A DNA stretch of 64,000 nt. It comes from an alpha proteobacterium HIMB59 (GTDB taxonomy: Bacteria; Pseudomonadota; Alphaproteobacteria; HIMB59). A program made the position numbers and the translations under genes. Under the pieces are notes generated by a model. That model was not told the origin of the DNA and ran no database searches. It saw only the letters and a program-made list of their open reading frames with translations. The DNA lies in assembly GCA_000299115.1 (NCBI GenBank), contig CP003801.1, forward strand, positions 1,116,001 through 1,180,000, read 5' to 3'. This document shows positions 28,830 through 38,147 of this stretch, piece after piece; the stretch's first letter is position 1; each line of letters begins with the position of its first letter.

Positions 28830-29554
28830 TAAACAATAAAATATATATAAAAAATTGTTAGAAAAATACTATCTAGCCTATCAAGAATTCCACCATGATC
28901 TTTCAAAACATGAGAGAAATCTTTGATATTTAATTTTCTTTTTATTGAAGAAAGATATATATCGCCAAAAAAAAACAAAGATGAAATTATAGAACTATGA
29001 ACAAAATCAAAATTAAAAAAATAATAAAGTAATATGGCGGTTATCAAAAATGAAGAAATAGTACCGGACCAAGTTTTATTTGGACTAATTATTGGAATTA
29101 TTTTGGGTCCTTTAAAATATCTGCCTAAAAAGTAGGCAGAAGTATCATTAATAAAAGAACAGAATATAAGAATGTATACGATATTTCTGTCTAAATGAAA
29201 TAAGTTTAAAAAAAGTATAAAAAAAATTAAGACTGTTGTCAGAAAATAAATTTTTAAATATTTTGATTGAATTAACGACAAAAGAAAAAAAGAAAAAAAA
29301 ATGATTAAAAAAATATTGTAATTCACTATAGGTAAAATTAAATAATTAGTAATGATAAAAGATAATATAAAAGATAATAAAAAGTATGTATTTATAAATA
29401 TTTTTGAAACATACAAATCATAAATTATTAAAGAAAAAATAAGGGCGCATAAAAAATAATCTAGATTAAAAATAAAGGACAAAAAAACAATAGACAGTAT
29501 ATAAAATCCATAAACTATCCTATTGTTACTACTAAAAACCAAATTTTCTCTCAA
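28829..29554 (-). CDS. cdsA: Phosphatidate cytidylyltransferase
   Basis: Integral membrane enzyme making CDP-diacylglycerol from phosphatidate and CTP. 241 aa with multiple hydrophobic segments covering most of its length. The C-terminal family signature is intact: SSIKRKLNIKDFS..LKDHGGILDRLDS. Shares one base with the dxr start and overlaps uppS by 23 bp. Standard uppS-cdsA-dxr order. Confidence 0.95.
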   Translation of the reverse strand: MRENLVFSSNNRIVYGFYILSIVFLSFIFNLDYFLCALIFSLIIYDLYVSKIFINTYFLLSFILSFIITNYLILPIVNYNIFLIIFFSFFLLSLIQSKYLKIYFLTTVLIFFILFLNLFHLDRNIVYILIFCSFINDTSAYFLGRYFKGPKIIPIISPNKTWSGTISSFLITAILLYYFFNFDFVHSSIISSLFFFGDIYLSSIKRKLNIKDFSHVLKDHGGILDRLDSIFLTIFYIYFIV

Positions 29555-30200
29555 TTTTTAAATAAGAGTCAATTATTTTTTTAATGTCATTTCTGGATAA
29601 ATCGGGCCAAAGTTTTTTTACAAAAAATAGTTCTGTAAAAGCTAATTGATATAACATAAAATCGCTTATTCTTGAAAAACCACCTGTTCTAATTAACAAG
29701 TCTGGATTTGGAATTTTTTTTGTCATTAACAGATCTTCAAAATTCAAGGTATGATATTTTTTTAAACTGATGATTTTTGCTGCATTGAGAATATCTATCC
29801 TGCCACTATAATTTAAAAAAATATGAAGTTTATGTTTTGAGTCTTTATTGAGACTTTCAATGTATTTTAATGACTCTTGCTGTTTTTTATCAAGAAAATT
29901 CAAATCTCCTTTAAATGAGATACTAAAATTAACTTTATTTTTTGATGAGAATTGCTTAATAAAATGGGAAAGTGTTTTATTTAACGCATTAACTATAGAC
30001 TTTTTTCTATTCAAATTATTTTTTGAGAGAGCAAATGCTGAGATGTGATTTACATCGTATGTAACAAAAATATATTCAGTTAATTTAAAAAGTCTATCGG
30101 CGCCATAATTATAACCATTATATAGAGATAATTTATTTTTTTTTGACCACCTATTATTCCCATCCATTATAAATGCAATGTGAGATAAAGTATTTTTCAA
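29532..30200 (-). CDS. uppS: Undecaprenyl diphosphate synthase
   Basis: cis-prenyltransferase producing the C55 lipid carrier for peptidoglycan and LPS. 222 aa. HIAFIMDGNNRWSKK carries the catalytic Asp; the C-terminal DLLIRTGGFSRISDFMLYQLAFTEL and WPDLS blocks are present. Follows frr by 2 bp and overlaps cdsA by 23 bp. Consumes the isoprenoid units made through dxr and ispDF. Confidence 0.96.
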   Translation of the reverse strand: MKNTLSHIAFIMDGNNRWSKKNKLSLYNGYNYGADRLFKLTEYIFVTYDVNHISAFALSKNNLNRKKSIVNALNKTLSHFIKQFSSKNKVNFSISFKGDLNFLDKKQQESLKYIESLNKDSKHKLHIFLNYSGRIDILNAAKIISLKKYHTLNFEDLLMTKKIPNPDLLIRTGGFSRISDFMLYQLAFTELFFVKKLWPDLSRNDIKKIIDSYLKIERKFGF

Positions 30201-30202
30201 AA

Positions 30203-30754
30203 CTAAACTTTTAAAATTTCGTTTTCTTTATGTTTAGCTAAAGTATCTATTTCTGATATTGAATTATCAGTAGATTTTTGAATATTTTCTTGGTTTTTTT
30301 TACTTTCATCAATTGATAAAATTTTATCTTTTTCGAAATCCTTTACTAAATCTATATATTTTCTTCTTATATTTCTTATTGAAACTTTAAATTTTTCTGA
30401 AGTTTCATTAATAATTTTTACAAGCTCTTTTCTTCTTTCTGCGGTAAGTTCAGGGAATTTTAAAAGAATGGTATTTCCTTCAGTTTGTGGAGTAGCTCCT
30501 AAATTCGACTCTAATATATTTTTTTCAATACTTTTGGTAAGTGATCCATCCCAAATATTTATAGATAGAGTCATATTATCAAGATTATTAATGTTTGATA
30601 ATTGAGGAAGTGGCATTTTTGATCCATAACTATCTATTATAATGTTTTTTAATATTTCAGGAGATACTCGCCCTGTTCTAATATTCTTTAAGTCATTTGA
30701 AAAAGCAGTAATAGTTGACTTCATTTCGTTATCACATTCATTAATATCAAACAT
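30203..30754 (-). CDS. frr: Ribosome recycling factor
   Basis: Splits post-termination ribosomes with EF-G. 183 aa, normal. Motifs: LKNIRTGRVSPEIL, YGSKMPLPQLSNIN, LGATPQTEGN, FPELTAERRKELVK, SIRNIRRKYID. Lies 8 bp after pyrH, in the conserved rpsB-tsf-pyrH-frr translation cluster. Confidence 0.98.
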   Translation of the reverse strand: MFDINECDNEMKSTITAFSNDLKNIRTGRVSPEILKNIIIDSYGSKMPLPQLSNINNLDNMTLSINIWDGSLTKSIEKNILESNLGATPQTEGNTILLKFPELTAERRKELVKIINETSEKFKVSIRNIRRKYIDLVKDFEKDKILSIDESKKNQENIQKSTDNSISEIDTLAKHKENEILKV

Positions 30755-30762
30755 TTTAAAAC

Positions 30763-31464
30763 CTATTTAATTATTGAGTAAGAACCCTTCCCATCAATTA
30801 TATCAATAATATTGGAGCTATTCATTATTGAAAAAATAATTATAGGAAGACTTCGATCTTTGGCAAGGCTAATAGCAGTTGCATCCATTACTTTAATATC
30901 CTTATTTAAATAGTCAGCATATGAAATTTCTGAAATTTTCTTAGCATTATCATTAGTTAGTGGATCTTTGTCATATATTCCATCTACCTTGGTACCTTTT
31001 AAAATTACATCTGATTTCATTTCTGAAGCTCTTAAAACAGCAGCAGTGTCCGTTGAAAAAAATGGATTTCCAGTTCCCGAAGCAAATATAACTACTCTAT
31101 TTTTTTCTAAGTGTCTTGTAGCTTTGTTTTTGATATAAGGCTCTGCTACTCTATTAATACTGATTGCTGTCATAACTCTGGAGGGGACGCCTATTTTTTC
31201 TAAGTTTGATTGAAGAGCTAAAGAATTCATTACAGTACCCAACATTCCCATATAATCGGAAGTTACTCTGTCAACTACACCGTTTGAAAAAGAAGAACCA
31301 CGAATAAAGTTACCTCCTCCAAGAACTATAGAAATACTTATATCTTTATCTACTAAAATTTTAATGTTGTGAGATAAATCATTTAAAATATCAAAGTCAA
31401 ATCCTTGTTCATTGTCTCCGGCTAAAGACTCGCCAGAAATCTTTAGCATGATATTTTTGAACAT
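30763..31464 (-). CDS. pyrH: Uridylate kinase
   Basis: Hexameric amino-acid-kinase-fold UMP kinase. 233 aa. Motifs: LKISGESLAGD, VLGGGNFIRG, DYMGMLGTVMNSLAL, FASGTGNPFFSTDTAA, LKGTKVDGIYDKDP and VMDATAISL. One base separates it from tsf. Confidence 0.98.
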   Translation of the reverse strand: MFKNIMLKISGESLAGDNEQGFDFDILNDLSHNIKILVDKDISISIVLGGGNFIRGSSFSNGVVDRVTSDYMGMLGTVMNSLALQSNLEKIGVPSRVMTAISINRVAEPYIKNKATRHLEKNRVVIFASGTGNPFFSTDTAAVLRASEMKSDVILKGTKVDGIYDKDPLTNDNAKKISEISYADYLNKDIKVMDATAISLAKDRSLPIIIFSIMNSSNIIDIIDGKGSYSIIK

Positions 31465-31465
31465 G

Positions 31466-32341
31466 CTATATAGTATATAAATCCATCGATGTAATGTTAA
31501 GGTCTAAATTATTAGATTTTGATAAATCAGATACATAATTTGCAACTGTATTTTTTGGGTCAGTTATTAGAGCCTGACCCATTAATGTATTCTCTTTGAT
31601 AAATTTATTAAGCTTACCTTTAACGATTTGTTCTTTTTTATCATCAGGAGTATTTTCTATTTGTTTGAGTATAATATCTTTTTCATCATCTAGAACTTTA
31701 GGATCTATTGAGTCTTCATTTAAACCCATAGGTTTCATTGCTGAAACTTGCATAGCTATTACTTTTAAATCATCTGAAATTTCTGAAGCTTTTTTTGTAT
31801 CATTTGTTGAAATCTCTACAACTGATGCAATTTTGGAGCAAGAAGAATTATACTTATTATGCAAGTAATTAATAAAAATTGAATTCTCGGAATGATACTT
31901 TTTATAAGAAATAATTTGAATATTCTCACCTATCTTAGATATAAGCTCTGTCAAGGCAGAGTTTAAATCTTTTTCATTAAAGGAAATCGAGCCTATATCA
32001 TCAAAATTTCCTTGGGGTTTTATGTTATCTGACTCATGGATAGCTTTTGTTAGCTGATTAGCAAATGATAGGAAATCTTCATTTTTTGCCACAAAATCCG
32101 TTTCACACTTAATTTTACACAAAGAAAAAGAATTTAACGAGGTTTCATGATTATAAAAAGAAATCACACCCTCATTAGTTTCTCTATCCTGTTTTTTTTG
32201 TGCTTTCAAAATACCTTTTTCCCTCAACCATTTTACTGCTGCATCAAGATCATCATTATTCTCAGCGAGAGCTTTTTTGCAATCTAGCATACCACTTCCT
32301 GTGGTCTCTCTAAGTTTTTTGATTAATTCCATACTACTCAT
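31466..32341 (-). CDS. tsf: Elongation factor Ts
   Basis: Nucleotide-exchange factor for EF-Tu. I choose ATG at 32341 (291 aa): GGAG lies 9 nt upstream and the start overlaps the rpsB stop as ATGAGTAG. The ATG at 32374 would extend into rpsB, and ATG 32332 is a weaker alternative. N-terminal UBA-like domain LIKKLRETTGSGMLDCKKAL, the dimer core with KCETDFVAKNEDF (the TDFV motif that contacts EF-Tu), and GQALITDP near the C-terminus are present. Confidence 0.96.
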   Translation of the reverse strand: MSSMELIKKLRETTGSGMLDCKKALAENNDDLDAAVKWLREKGILKAQKKQDRETNEGVISFYNHETSLNSFSLCKIKCETDFVAKNEDFLSFANQLTKAIHESDNIKPQGNFDDIGSISFNEKDLNSALTELISKIGENIQIISYKKYHSENSIFINYLHNKYNSSCSKIASVVEISTNDTKKASEISDDLKVIAMQVSAMKPMGLNEDSIDPKVLDDEKDIILKQIENTPDDKKEQIVKGKLNKFIKENTLMGQALITDPKNTVANYVSDLSKSNNLDLNITSMDLYTI

Positions 32342-33050
32342 TATTCTTTTCTCCATCATCAGAAGTGTTTTCACTGTTGTCAGAAGATAATACTTTTTTG
32401 AAACTATCTAAAATAAATTGAACAGACTTAACGCCATCATCGTTTGCAGGGATAGGATAATCAATTAAATCTGGGTCACAATTTGTATCAACAATTCCTA
32501 TAATTGGAATTCCTAGTTTTTTTGCTTCCAAAACAGCAATATGTTCCCTATTAGTATCGATAATGAAAAGAACATCAGGTGTCGACTTCATTTCGACGAT
32601 ACCGCCTAGGGTTTTTTCTAATCTTATTTTTTTCTTTTCAATATCCGATAATTCTTTTTTAGTAAAAACTGTTTCTTCAGAATTTAAAACGTTTTCATAA
32701 TTATTAAGCGTATTGATTGAATTTTTGACAGTATTCCAATTGGTAATCATTCCACCAAGCCATCTAAAATTAACAAAATAATTTCCTGTTTCCTTTGCTA
32801 TATTTTCAACAATTTCTCCGTGTTGTTTTTTAGTAGAAACAAATAAAAATTTCTTTTTATTTTTAGAGCATTCTAAAGCAAATTTCAGAGCATTTTCTAT
32901 CAATGGTAATGATTTTCTAAGATCTAGAATATGTGTGCCGTTTTTTTCACCATAAATAAATTTTTCCATTTTTGGATTCCAGCGTTTTTTGTTATGACCA
33001 AAATGGGATCCATTTTTAAGTAAGTCTTCTAAAGATATTTCTAAGTTCAT
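32334..33050 (-). CDS. rpsB: 30S ribosomal protein S2
   Basis: Last-assembling 30S protein. 238 aa. Motifs: FGHNKKRWNPKM..FIYGEKNGTHILDL, FVSTKKQ, NFRWLGGMITNW, PDVLFIIDTNREHIAVLEA, IPIIGIVDTNCDPDLIDYPIPANDD. Preceded by a strong Shine-Dalgarno (GGAGG, 33057-33061), a sigma70-like promoter and a structured leader that can sequester that Shine-Dalgarno, suggesting autoregulation of rpsB-tsf. Confidence 0.98.
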   Translation of the reverse strand: MNLEISLEDLLKNGSHFGHNKKRWNPKMEKFIYGEKNGTHILDLRKSLPLIENALKFALECSKNKKKFLFVSTKKQHGEIVENIAKETGNYFVNFRWLGGMITNWNTVKNSINTLNNYENVLNSEETVFTKKELSDIEKKKIRLEKTLGGIVEMKSTPDVLFIIDTNREHIAVLEAKKLGIPIIGIVDTNCDPDLIDYPIPANDDGVKSVQFILDSFKKVLSSDNSENTSDDGEKNNE

Positions 33051-33128
33051 TTATAACCTCCGGTTAATCTTTGATCAGTGTTGTGGAAAACCATATTTTT
33101 GGCACCGGAAAAACACTGGTCTGTTTTT
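33051..33128 (-). promoter_or_regulatory. rpsB leader with possible Shine-Dalgarno-sequestering pseudoknot
   Basis: About 78 nt between the predicted start site and the rpsB ATG. Stem 1: CAGTGTT (33118-33112) pairs perfectly with AACACTG (33082-33076). In the enclosed loop, TCCGGT (33109-33104) pairs perfectly with ACCGGA (33064-33059), which overlaps the GGAGG Shine-Dalgarno; two more G-U pairs extend the stem over the rest of it. The two stems interleave, so the fold is an H-type pseudoknot. A CCA/TGG mini-hairpin (33091-33102) lies inside the loop. Function as an S2 autoregulatory element is inferred. Confidence 0.5.
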
Positions 33129-33134
33129 TTACGT

Positions 33135-33163
33135 TTTATATTAGTTAATATGATTTATTTCAA
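33135..33163 (-). promoter_or_regulatory. Sigma70-like promoter of rpsB-tsf
   Basis: -35 TTGAAA (33163-33158), 17-bp spacer, -10 TATAAA (33140-33135). Transcription would start near 33128. The -35 lies just after the dnaE stop at 33167, separating dnaE-lolD from the translation cluster. Confidence 0.65.
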
Positions 33164-33166
33164 GAA

Positions 33167-36100
33167 TTAATTGAGGCTAATAGTTAAAATTTTATCAATT
33201 TTATTAATTTTGACCTCATTCAGCGAGTCATTCTTATCAAAATCAAGGAGGTCTTGAAAAGATAAGTACGAAATTTGATTTATGAGCCCATCGTCTTTCA
33301 GTATTTCGATCTTTTCAATATTCACATTATAAAAGTCGTTTTTTATGGAAGATTTAATTTTTGTTTTAATAAAATTTGCTTGGAGAGATTTCATGTCAAA
33401 TTTGTCATCAAAGAGTCTTAGATCAAAATATCCACTCTCGTTTATAACATTTAGTAAAATATATCTTTTTCCATTTTTAGTTGTCTTGTATTGAGACTTA
33501 ATGACATAAAAATAAAAATCTTCAAATATTTCAGACTTATTATCAATTTTTTCCTTAAAAGAATTTAAATTTAATTTTGATAATAAAGATGTTTGTTTTT
33601 TTTGAGAATACAAGAAGCCATAACTTTCAAATTCAGCATCAATCTGATCTATTTTAATGATTTTCTTATTCAAAAAAAATTGGGTATCATCTTCATCTAT
33701 AAATAAAGAGTTTTCATCTTTTTTTTGAATAATAGTCTCTACATTAGAGAATAGCATAGAGATATCTTTATGAATTGATTTAAAAGAATTTGATAAAATT
33801 AATTTTTCAATTTGTCTTTTATTAAGCACAGATCTGGATAATCTTTTATTAAAATCAACTAAAGATTTATAGACACCTTTTTCTTTTCTATTAAAGACTA
33901 ATTCATTCATAGACTCTTCACCTACTCCTTTCAGAGCAGAAAGGCCATAATGAATTTTATGATCACGAATTGTAAATCTAGAATCAGAAATATTAATGTC
34001 TGGAGGAATAACTTCAATATTTTGCGAAGAAATTTCACTTAATATAATGAATATTTTATCTGTGTTATTAATAGAATTATTAAGTAGTTCACAATAAAAT
34101 TCCTCAGGGTAATGAGCCTTTAAATAAGCTGTGTAATAAGTAATAAAAGCATATGCTGCTGCGTGACTTTTGTTGAAACCATATTCTGCGAATTTTTCTA
34201 TGAGCGAGAAAAGTTTTGAAGCATCTGAAGATTTAATCTTTTTATTACCAGCTCCTTTTACAAAATTTTCCTTTTGACTTAATAATTCTGATTTGATTTT
34301 TTTTCCAATAGCCCTTCTTAATAAATCCGCTTCTCCAAGCGAATAACCTGATATAACTTGCGCTATTTTCATAATCTGCTCTTGATACACAATAATTCCA
34401 TATGTTTCATTTAATATGGGCTCTAATAAAGGGTGATCATAAATGATTTCTTCTTCACCTTTTTTTCTTTTGATAAAACTATCAATAAATTGCATAGGAC
34501 CAGGTCTATTTAAGGCTAAAACTGCAATTACTTCCTCTAAATTAGTTGGTTGAAGTTTGACAAGCGTATCTACCATAGCGGCGCTTTCAACTTGAAACAC
34601 ACCACAAGTAAGACCTTTTCCTAATAACTCAAATGTTTTTTGATCATCAAAAGGAATTTCATTTAAATCTATATCTATATTATGATTTTGCTTTATCAGT
34701 TTTAATGTTTCATCAATTATGGTTAAATTAGCCAATCCTAAAAAGTCAAACTTTAGTAATCCTGCTTTTTCACAATCTTTCATATTAAATTGAGTTGCCA
34801 TTATTTCTGAGTCGTCATTTTTAAATAAAGGAACATTTCCATATAAATTTTCAGAAGAGATAATTATTCCAGCGGCATGAGTTGAAGCGTTGCGTAGAGC
34901 TCCCTCCATAGACTCAGCCTTATTTAACATTTCTGACTCTGCTAAATCTCCAAGCTGATCGCTATGATTTGCTTTTAGCTCCGAAATGGATAATGGGTGT
35001 ACCGGATTATAAGGAATTTTATTGACCATACGATCAACCTCAGAATAAGGAATACCCTCAACTCTTCCTATATCTTTTAGAATTGATCTTGATTTCATCG
35101 TTCCAAAAGTAATTATTTGTGCAACATTTTGGTAACCATATTTTTTTTGGACATACTCAATTACCTCATCTCTTCTTGACTCACAAAAATCAATGTCAAA
35201 ATCAGGCATGGAAACGCGATCTGGATTTAAAAAACGTTCAAAAAGTAGACCATATTGAATTGGATCAACATCAGTAATCAATAAAGACCATGCTACAATA
35301 GAACCTGCACCAGATCCTCTTCCTGGACCAACAGGAATTGATTGAGACTTTGCCCATCGTATAAAATCAGAAACAATTAAAAAATAACCAGAAAACTTCA
35401 TTTTAGTAATCACATTTAATTCATATTCTAGTCTGTCTCGATAAATCTTTGATTTTTTATTGAAATCCTCAATCGAGAAATCTTTAAATAATTTCTTCAA
35501 TCGAAGATCAAGACCGCTTCTTGACTGTTTAATAATCTCTGTGTCTTCATCTGAAGCTAGACCTTTTGAAAAGTTAGGTAATGAAATTGGCTTTTCTTTA
35601 ATCAAAAAATTAATTTTTTGTGCAATTAATTGACTATTTAAAACTAAAGATTTGTCAGAGCTATCTACCGACTTATCAAGTGAATAATTATTATTAATTT
35701 TAAAAGTTGAATTTTGCAAATATTCACCATTTTTTACACAGTGAAGAATTTGCATGGCATCAAAATCATTTGTAGATTTATAAAAACTAAAAAAAGAATT
35801 AAATAAAGGAATTTCTAATTTTTTGGATACTTCTTTTAAAAGAATATTATTCAAATTTGGGTCGTACTCAAAAAATAAATCGTTTTTAAATATTTCTTTT
35901 AAATTTTTAATTTCATTCAAAACTTTATTAAGATTTTTTTGGTTAATTGGAATGTCATCAAAGTAACTGTAAAGACCACCTAATATCAAAATGTTACCAT
36001 TAGCATAATTCTTAATATTATTTTCATTCAATAAAAAATTATTATTAGTATTAACTTCAGTTGATAGGATATTAAGATTTTTAAAACCCTCTTCACTCTT

Positions 36101-36346
36101 ACTCAAAAAAGTTAATCTTTTTGAGTGACCCAAGATTGAAACATAATCAATATCAAGTCCTATGATTGGTTGTATACCTGCTTTTTGACATTTGATCGAA
36201 AACTCTAATGATCCTGAAAGAAGCTTATAGTCAGTCAATCCGATAGCGCTCAAATTATTTTTTGATGCAAAATTGACAAGATCATCAATTTTAATATTTG
36301 ACTCACATATTGAGTAATTGGAATAATTTCTCAATGAAACTAACAT
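33167..36346 (-). CDS. dnaE: DNA polymerase III alpha subunit
   Basis: Replicative polymerase. 1059 aa, about 100 shorter than the E. coli protein. N-terminal PHP domain (YSNYSICES, LTDYKLLSG, GIQPIIGLD) with metal-binding His residues not conserved. Palm with GPGRGSGAGSIVAWSL, LLFERFLNPDR and catalytic Asp residues in MPDFDIDF; fingers with RNASTHAAGI, DFLGLANLTI and GVFQVES; NRPGPMQF and FNKSHAAAYA motifs; a C-terminal OB-like region. Overlaps lolD by 7 bp. Confidence 0.97.
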   Translation of the reverse strand: MLVSLRNYSNYSICESNIKIDDLVNFASKNNLSAIGLTDYKLLSGSLEFSIKCQKAGIQPIIGLDIDYVSILGHSKRLTFLSKSEEGFKNLNILSTEVNTNNNFLLNENNIKNYANGNILILGGLYSYFDDIPINQKNLNKVLNEIKNLKEIFKNDLFFEYDPNLNNILLKEVSKKLEIPLFNSFFSFYKSTNDFDAMQILHCVKNGEYLQNSTFKINNNYSLDKSVDSSDKSLVLNSQLIAQKINFLIKEKPISLPNFSKGLASDEDTEIIKQSRSGLDLRLKKLFKDFSIEDFNKKSKIYRDRLEYELNVITKMKFSGYFLIVSDFIRWAKSQSIPVGPGRGSGAGSIVAWSLLITDVDPIQYGLLFERFLNPDRVSMPDFDIDFCESRRDEVIEYVQKKYGYQNVAQIITFGTMKSRSILKDIGRVEGIPYSEVDRMVNKIPYNPVHPLSISELKANHSDQLGDLAESEMLNKAESMEGALRNASTHAAGIIISSENLYGNVPLFKNDDSEIMATQFNMKDCEKAGLLKFDFLGLANLTIIDETLKLIKQNHNIDIDLNEIPFDDQKTFELLGKGLTCGVFQVESAAMVDTLVKLQPTNLEEVIAVLALNRPGPMQFIDSFIKRKKGEEEIIYDHPLLEPILNETYGIIVYQEQIMKIAQVISGYSLGEADLLRRAIGKKIKSELLSQKENFVKGAGNKKIKSSDASKLFSLIEKFAEYGFNKSHAAAYAFITYYTAYLKAHYPEEFYCELLNNSINNTDKIFIILSEISSQNIEVIPPDINISDSRFTIRDHKIHYGLSALKGVGEESMNELVFNRKEKGVYKSLVDFNKRLSRSVLNKRQIEKLILSNSFKSIHKDISMLFSNVETIIQKKDENSLFIDEDDTQFFLNKKIIKIDQIDAEFESYGFLYSQKKQTSLLSKLNLNSFKEKIDNKSEIFEDFYFYVIKSQYKTTKNGKRYILLNVINESGYFDLRLFDDKFDMKSLQANFIKTKIKSSIKNDFYNVNIEKIEILKDDGLINQISYLSFQDLLDFDKNDSLNEVKINKIDKILTISLN

Positions 36347-36978
36347 TTAATTAAATTTTTCTCCTGTATTGTATAAGAGTTATCAAATTTCTTTTTAAAT
36401 GAGATATCATGACTAGCAACAATAGATGATACTTTATATTTTTTTGAAGACTGAATTATTAAATCAATAACCAAATCAGCATTTTCTCTATCTAAATAAC
36501 TTGTTGGCTCATCTGCAACAAGTAATTTAGGTCTATTGACCAAAGCTCTTGCCACACAAACTCTTTGTTTTTGTCCATTTGATAATTGACTTGGATATTT
36601 ATTTTTTAAATCATCGAGCCGAAAATAATCAAAAATTTCATTGATAGCAGATATATTATTGGTTTTTAATTGAATATTTTCAAAAATATTTAATTCAGAG
36701 ATTAAATAATGATCCTGAAAAATAATACCTATATCGTTTTTTAAAAAATTATGATGATTATTCGATATTTTATTATTCAGAAAAGTTATCTCACCCCCAT
36801 CAGGTTTATCCAAACCAGAGATTATATTTAGCAAAGATGACTTACCACATCCTGAAGGGCCAAATAAAAAAACATTCTCATTTTCATCAATTTGAAGGTT
36901 GATTTCTTTAAATACTTCAAAATTACCAATATTTGAATTGTAAACTTTAGAAATATTTTGGAGTGATAATAATGTCAT
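36340..36978 (-). CDS. lolD: Lipoprotein-release ABC transporter ATPase
   Basis: ATPase of the LolCDE-type complex that extracts lipoproteins from the inner membrane. 212 aa. Walker A GPSGCGKSSLL, Q-loop IIFQDHYL, ABC signature LSNGQKQRV (LSNGQ instead of LSGGQ), Walker B LLVADEPTS and switch His in ASHD. Sits between lolC and dnaE, its usual alphaproteobacterial place; 4-bp overlap with lolC. Could belong to the similar FtsE/MacB families by sequence alone, but context decides. Confidence 0.9.
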   Translation of the reverse strand: MTLLSLQNISKVYNSNIGNFEVFKEINLQIDENENVFLFGPSGCGKSSLLNIISGLDKPDGGEITFLNNKISNNHHNFLKNDIGIIFQDHYLISELNIFENIQLKTNNISAINEIFDYFRLDDLKNKYPSQLSNGQKQRVCVARALVNRPKLLVADEPTSYLDRENADLVIDLIIQSSKKYKVSSIVASHDISFKKKFDNSYTIQEKNLIKC

Positions 36979-38147
36979 CTTAATACTAGGTTAGGTTTAA
37001 TTTTTAGAATTCTTAGAATTGGGATATATGAAGCTATTAATGCCGAGGTAATAGAAATAGAAATGATGAATAAAATATCATTTATTTGGATACTATAAGG
37101 CATTGAAGCCAAATATCTAATTTCATTATTCCATAATTCATAATTTAATAAAATTGACAAAAAGTTTTCAATTGAGTCAATGTTAATCGATAGTATTAAT
37201 CCAAGACTTGTCCCTAAAATTATAGAGAAGATTGAAATTAAAAATGAATTAATGAAAAACAAGGAGCATATTTGCATTTGACTGATACCCAATGATTTTA
37301 ATAAGACAATATCCTTATGCTTTTCTTTAATAAAAAAAATTTGATTTGAAATTATCGTAAAAGAAGAGATCAAAATTATAAAAAATAGAATGATGAACAT
37401 GACATTTTTTTCAGTTGCTAGAGCTTGAGCTAGGGATTGATTTTGATCACTCCAAGTATCATAGATCATAGGATTAAGATCCTTTGAATCTATTTTTTTA
37501 TTTCCTTCATAAACTTCATAAACTGGATAATCTGAGATATCTTTAAAATAATTCTCATTGCTGTATATAAAATACTTATCGTAATCATAAATCCCCGTAT
37601 TGAATATTCCTTTAATTATAAGAATGTGTGAATTTAGGACAGGGCCCAATATAGTCATCGAAGAACCAGGAATGCTAATTTGAAGGCTGTCTCCAACTTT
37701 TACATCTAGTGATCTGGCCAATTCTGTTCCAATAAAAACCCAACTTTCTTCAATATTTTCAATTTCAAAAAGATTTTCATTTAAGCGAGGTATCTTATAA
37801 AAATCCTCAATTATCATTGATTTCATCAAAAGTCCCTCGATGCCCCTATCATTGGTCGCAATCACACGTTGCTGATAGTTTTTTACAATTTTAGCATCAG
37901 GGTAAGCCTGTTGAAGTTTAGATATTTCTTTATCGGTTGACTCATAAATAATGAAATCACCATTAATACCGCTCAGTGATTTGATAAGCTCTTCTCTAAA
38001 ACCATTCATCACTGACATAACAGTTATAAGTATGGATATACCTAATATTAATGCTAAAGAAGAAAGAATTGTAGATACAGAAAAAGCTTTATCTTTTTTG
38101 AAGTTAAAAATATAGGATATCGAGAGTTTAAGGAGTATATTGTTCAA
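36975..38147 (-). CDS. lolC: Lipoprotein-release permease (LolC/LolE family)
   Basis: 390-aa membrane component of the lipoprotein exporter. One N-terminal transmembrane helix (about residues 25-47, followed by MNGFREEL), a periplasmic domain (about 50-250) with WVFIGTELARSLDVKVGD, and three C-terminal helices; KSLGISQMQI is the cytoplasmic coupling motif. Alphaproteobacteria typically have a single such gene that homodimerises instead of a LolC/LolE pair. Overlaps proS by 20 bp. Confidence 0.9.
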   Translation of the reverse strand: MNNILLKLSISYIFNFKKDKAFSVSTILSSLALILGISILITVMSVMNGFREELIKSLSGINGDFIIYESTDKEISKLQQAYPDAKIVKNYQQRVIATNDRGIEGLLMKSMIIEDFYKIPRLNENLFEIENIEESWVFIGTELARSLDVKVGDSLQISIPGSSMTILGPVLNSHILIIKGIFNTGIYDYDKYFIYSNENYFKDISDYPVYEVYEGNKKIDSKDLNPMIYDTWSDQNQSLAQALATEKNVMFIILFFIILISSFTIISNQIFFIKEKHKDIVLLKSLGISQMQICSLFFINSFLISIFSIILGTSLGLILSINIDSIENFLSILLNYELWNNEIRYLASMPYSIQINDILFIISISITSALIASYIPILRILKIKPNLVLR

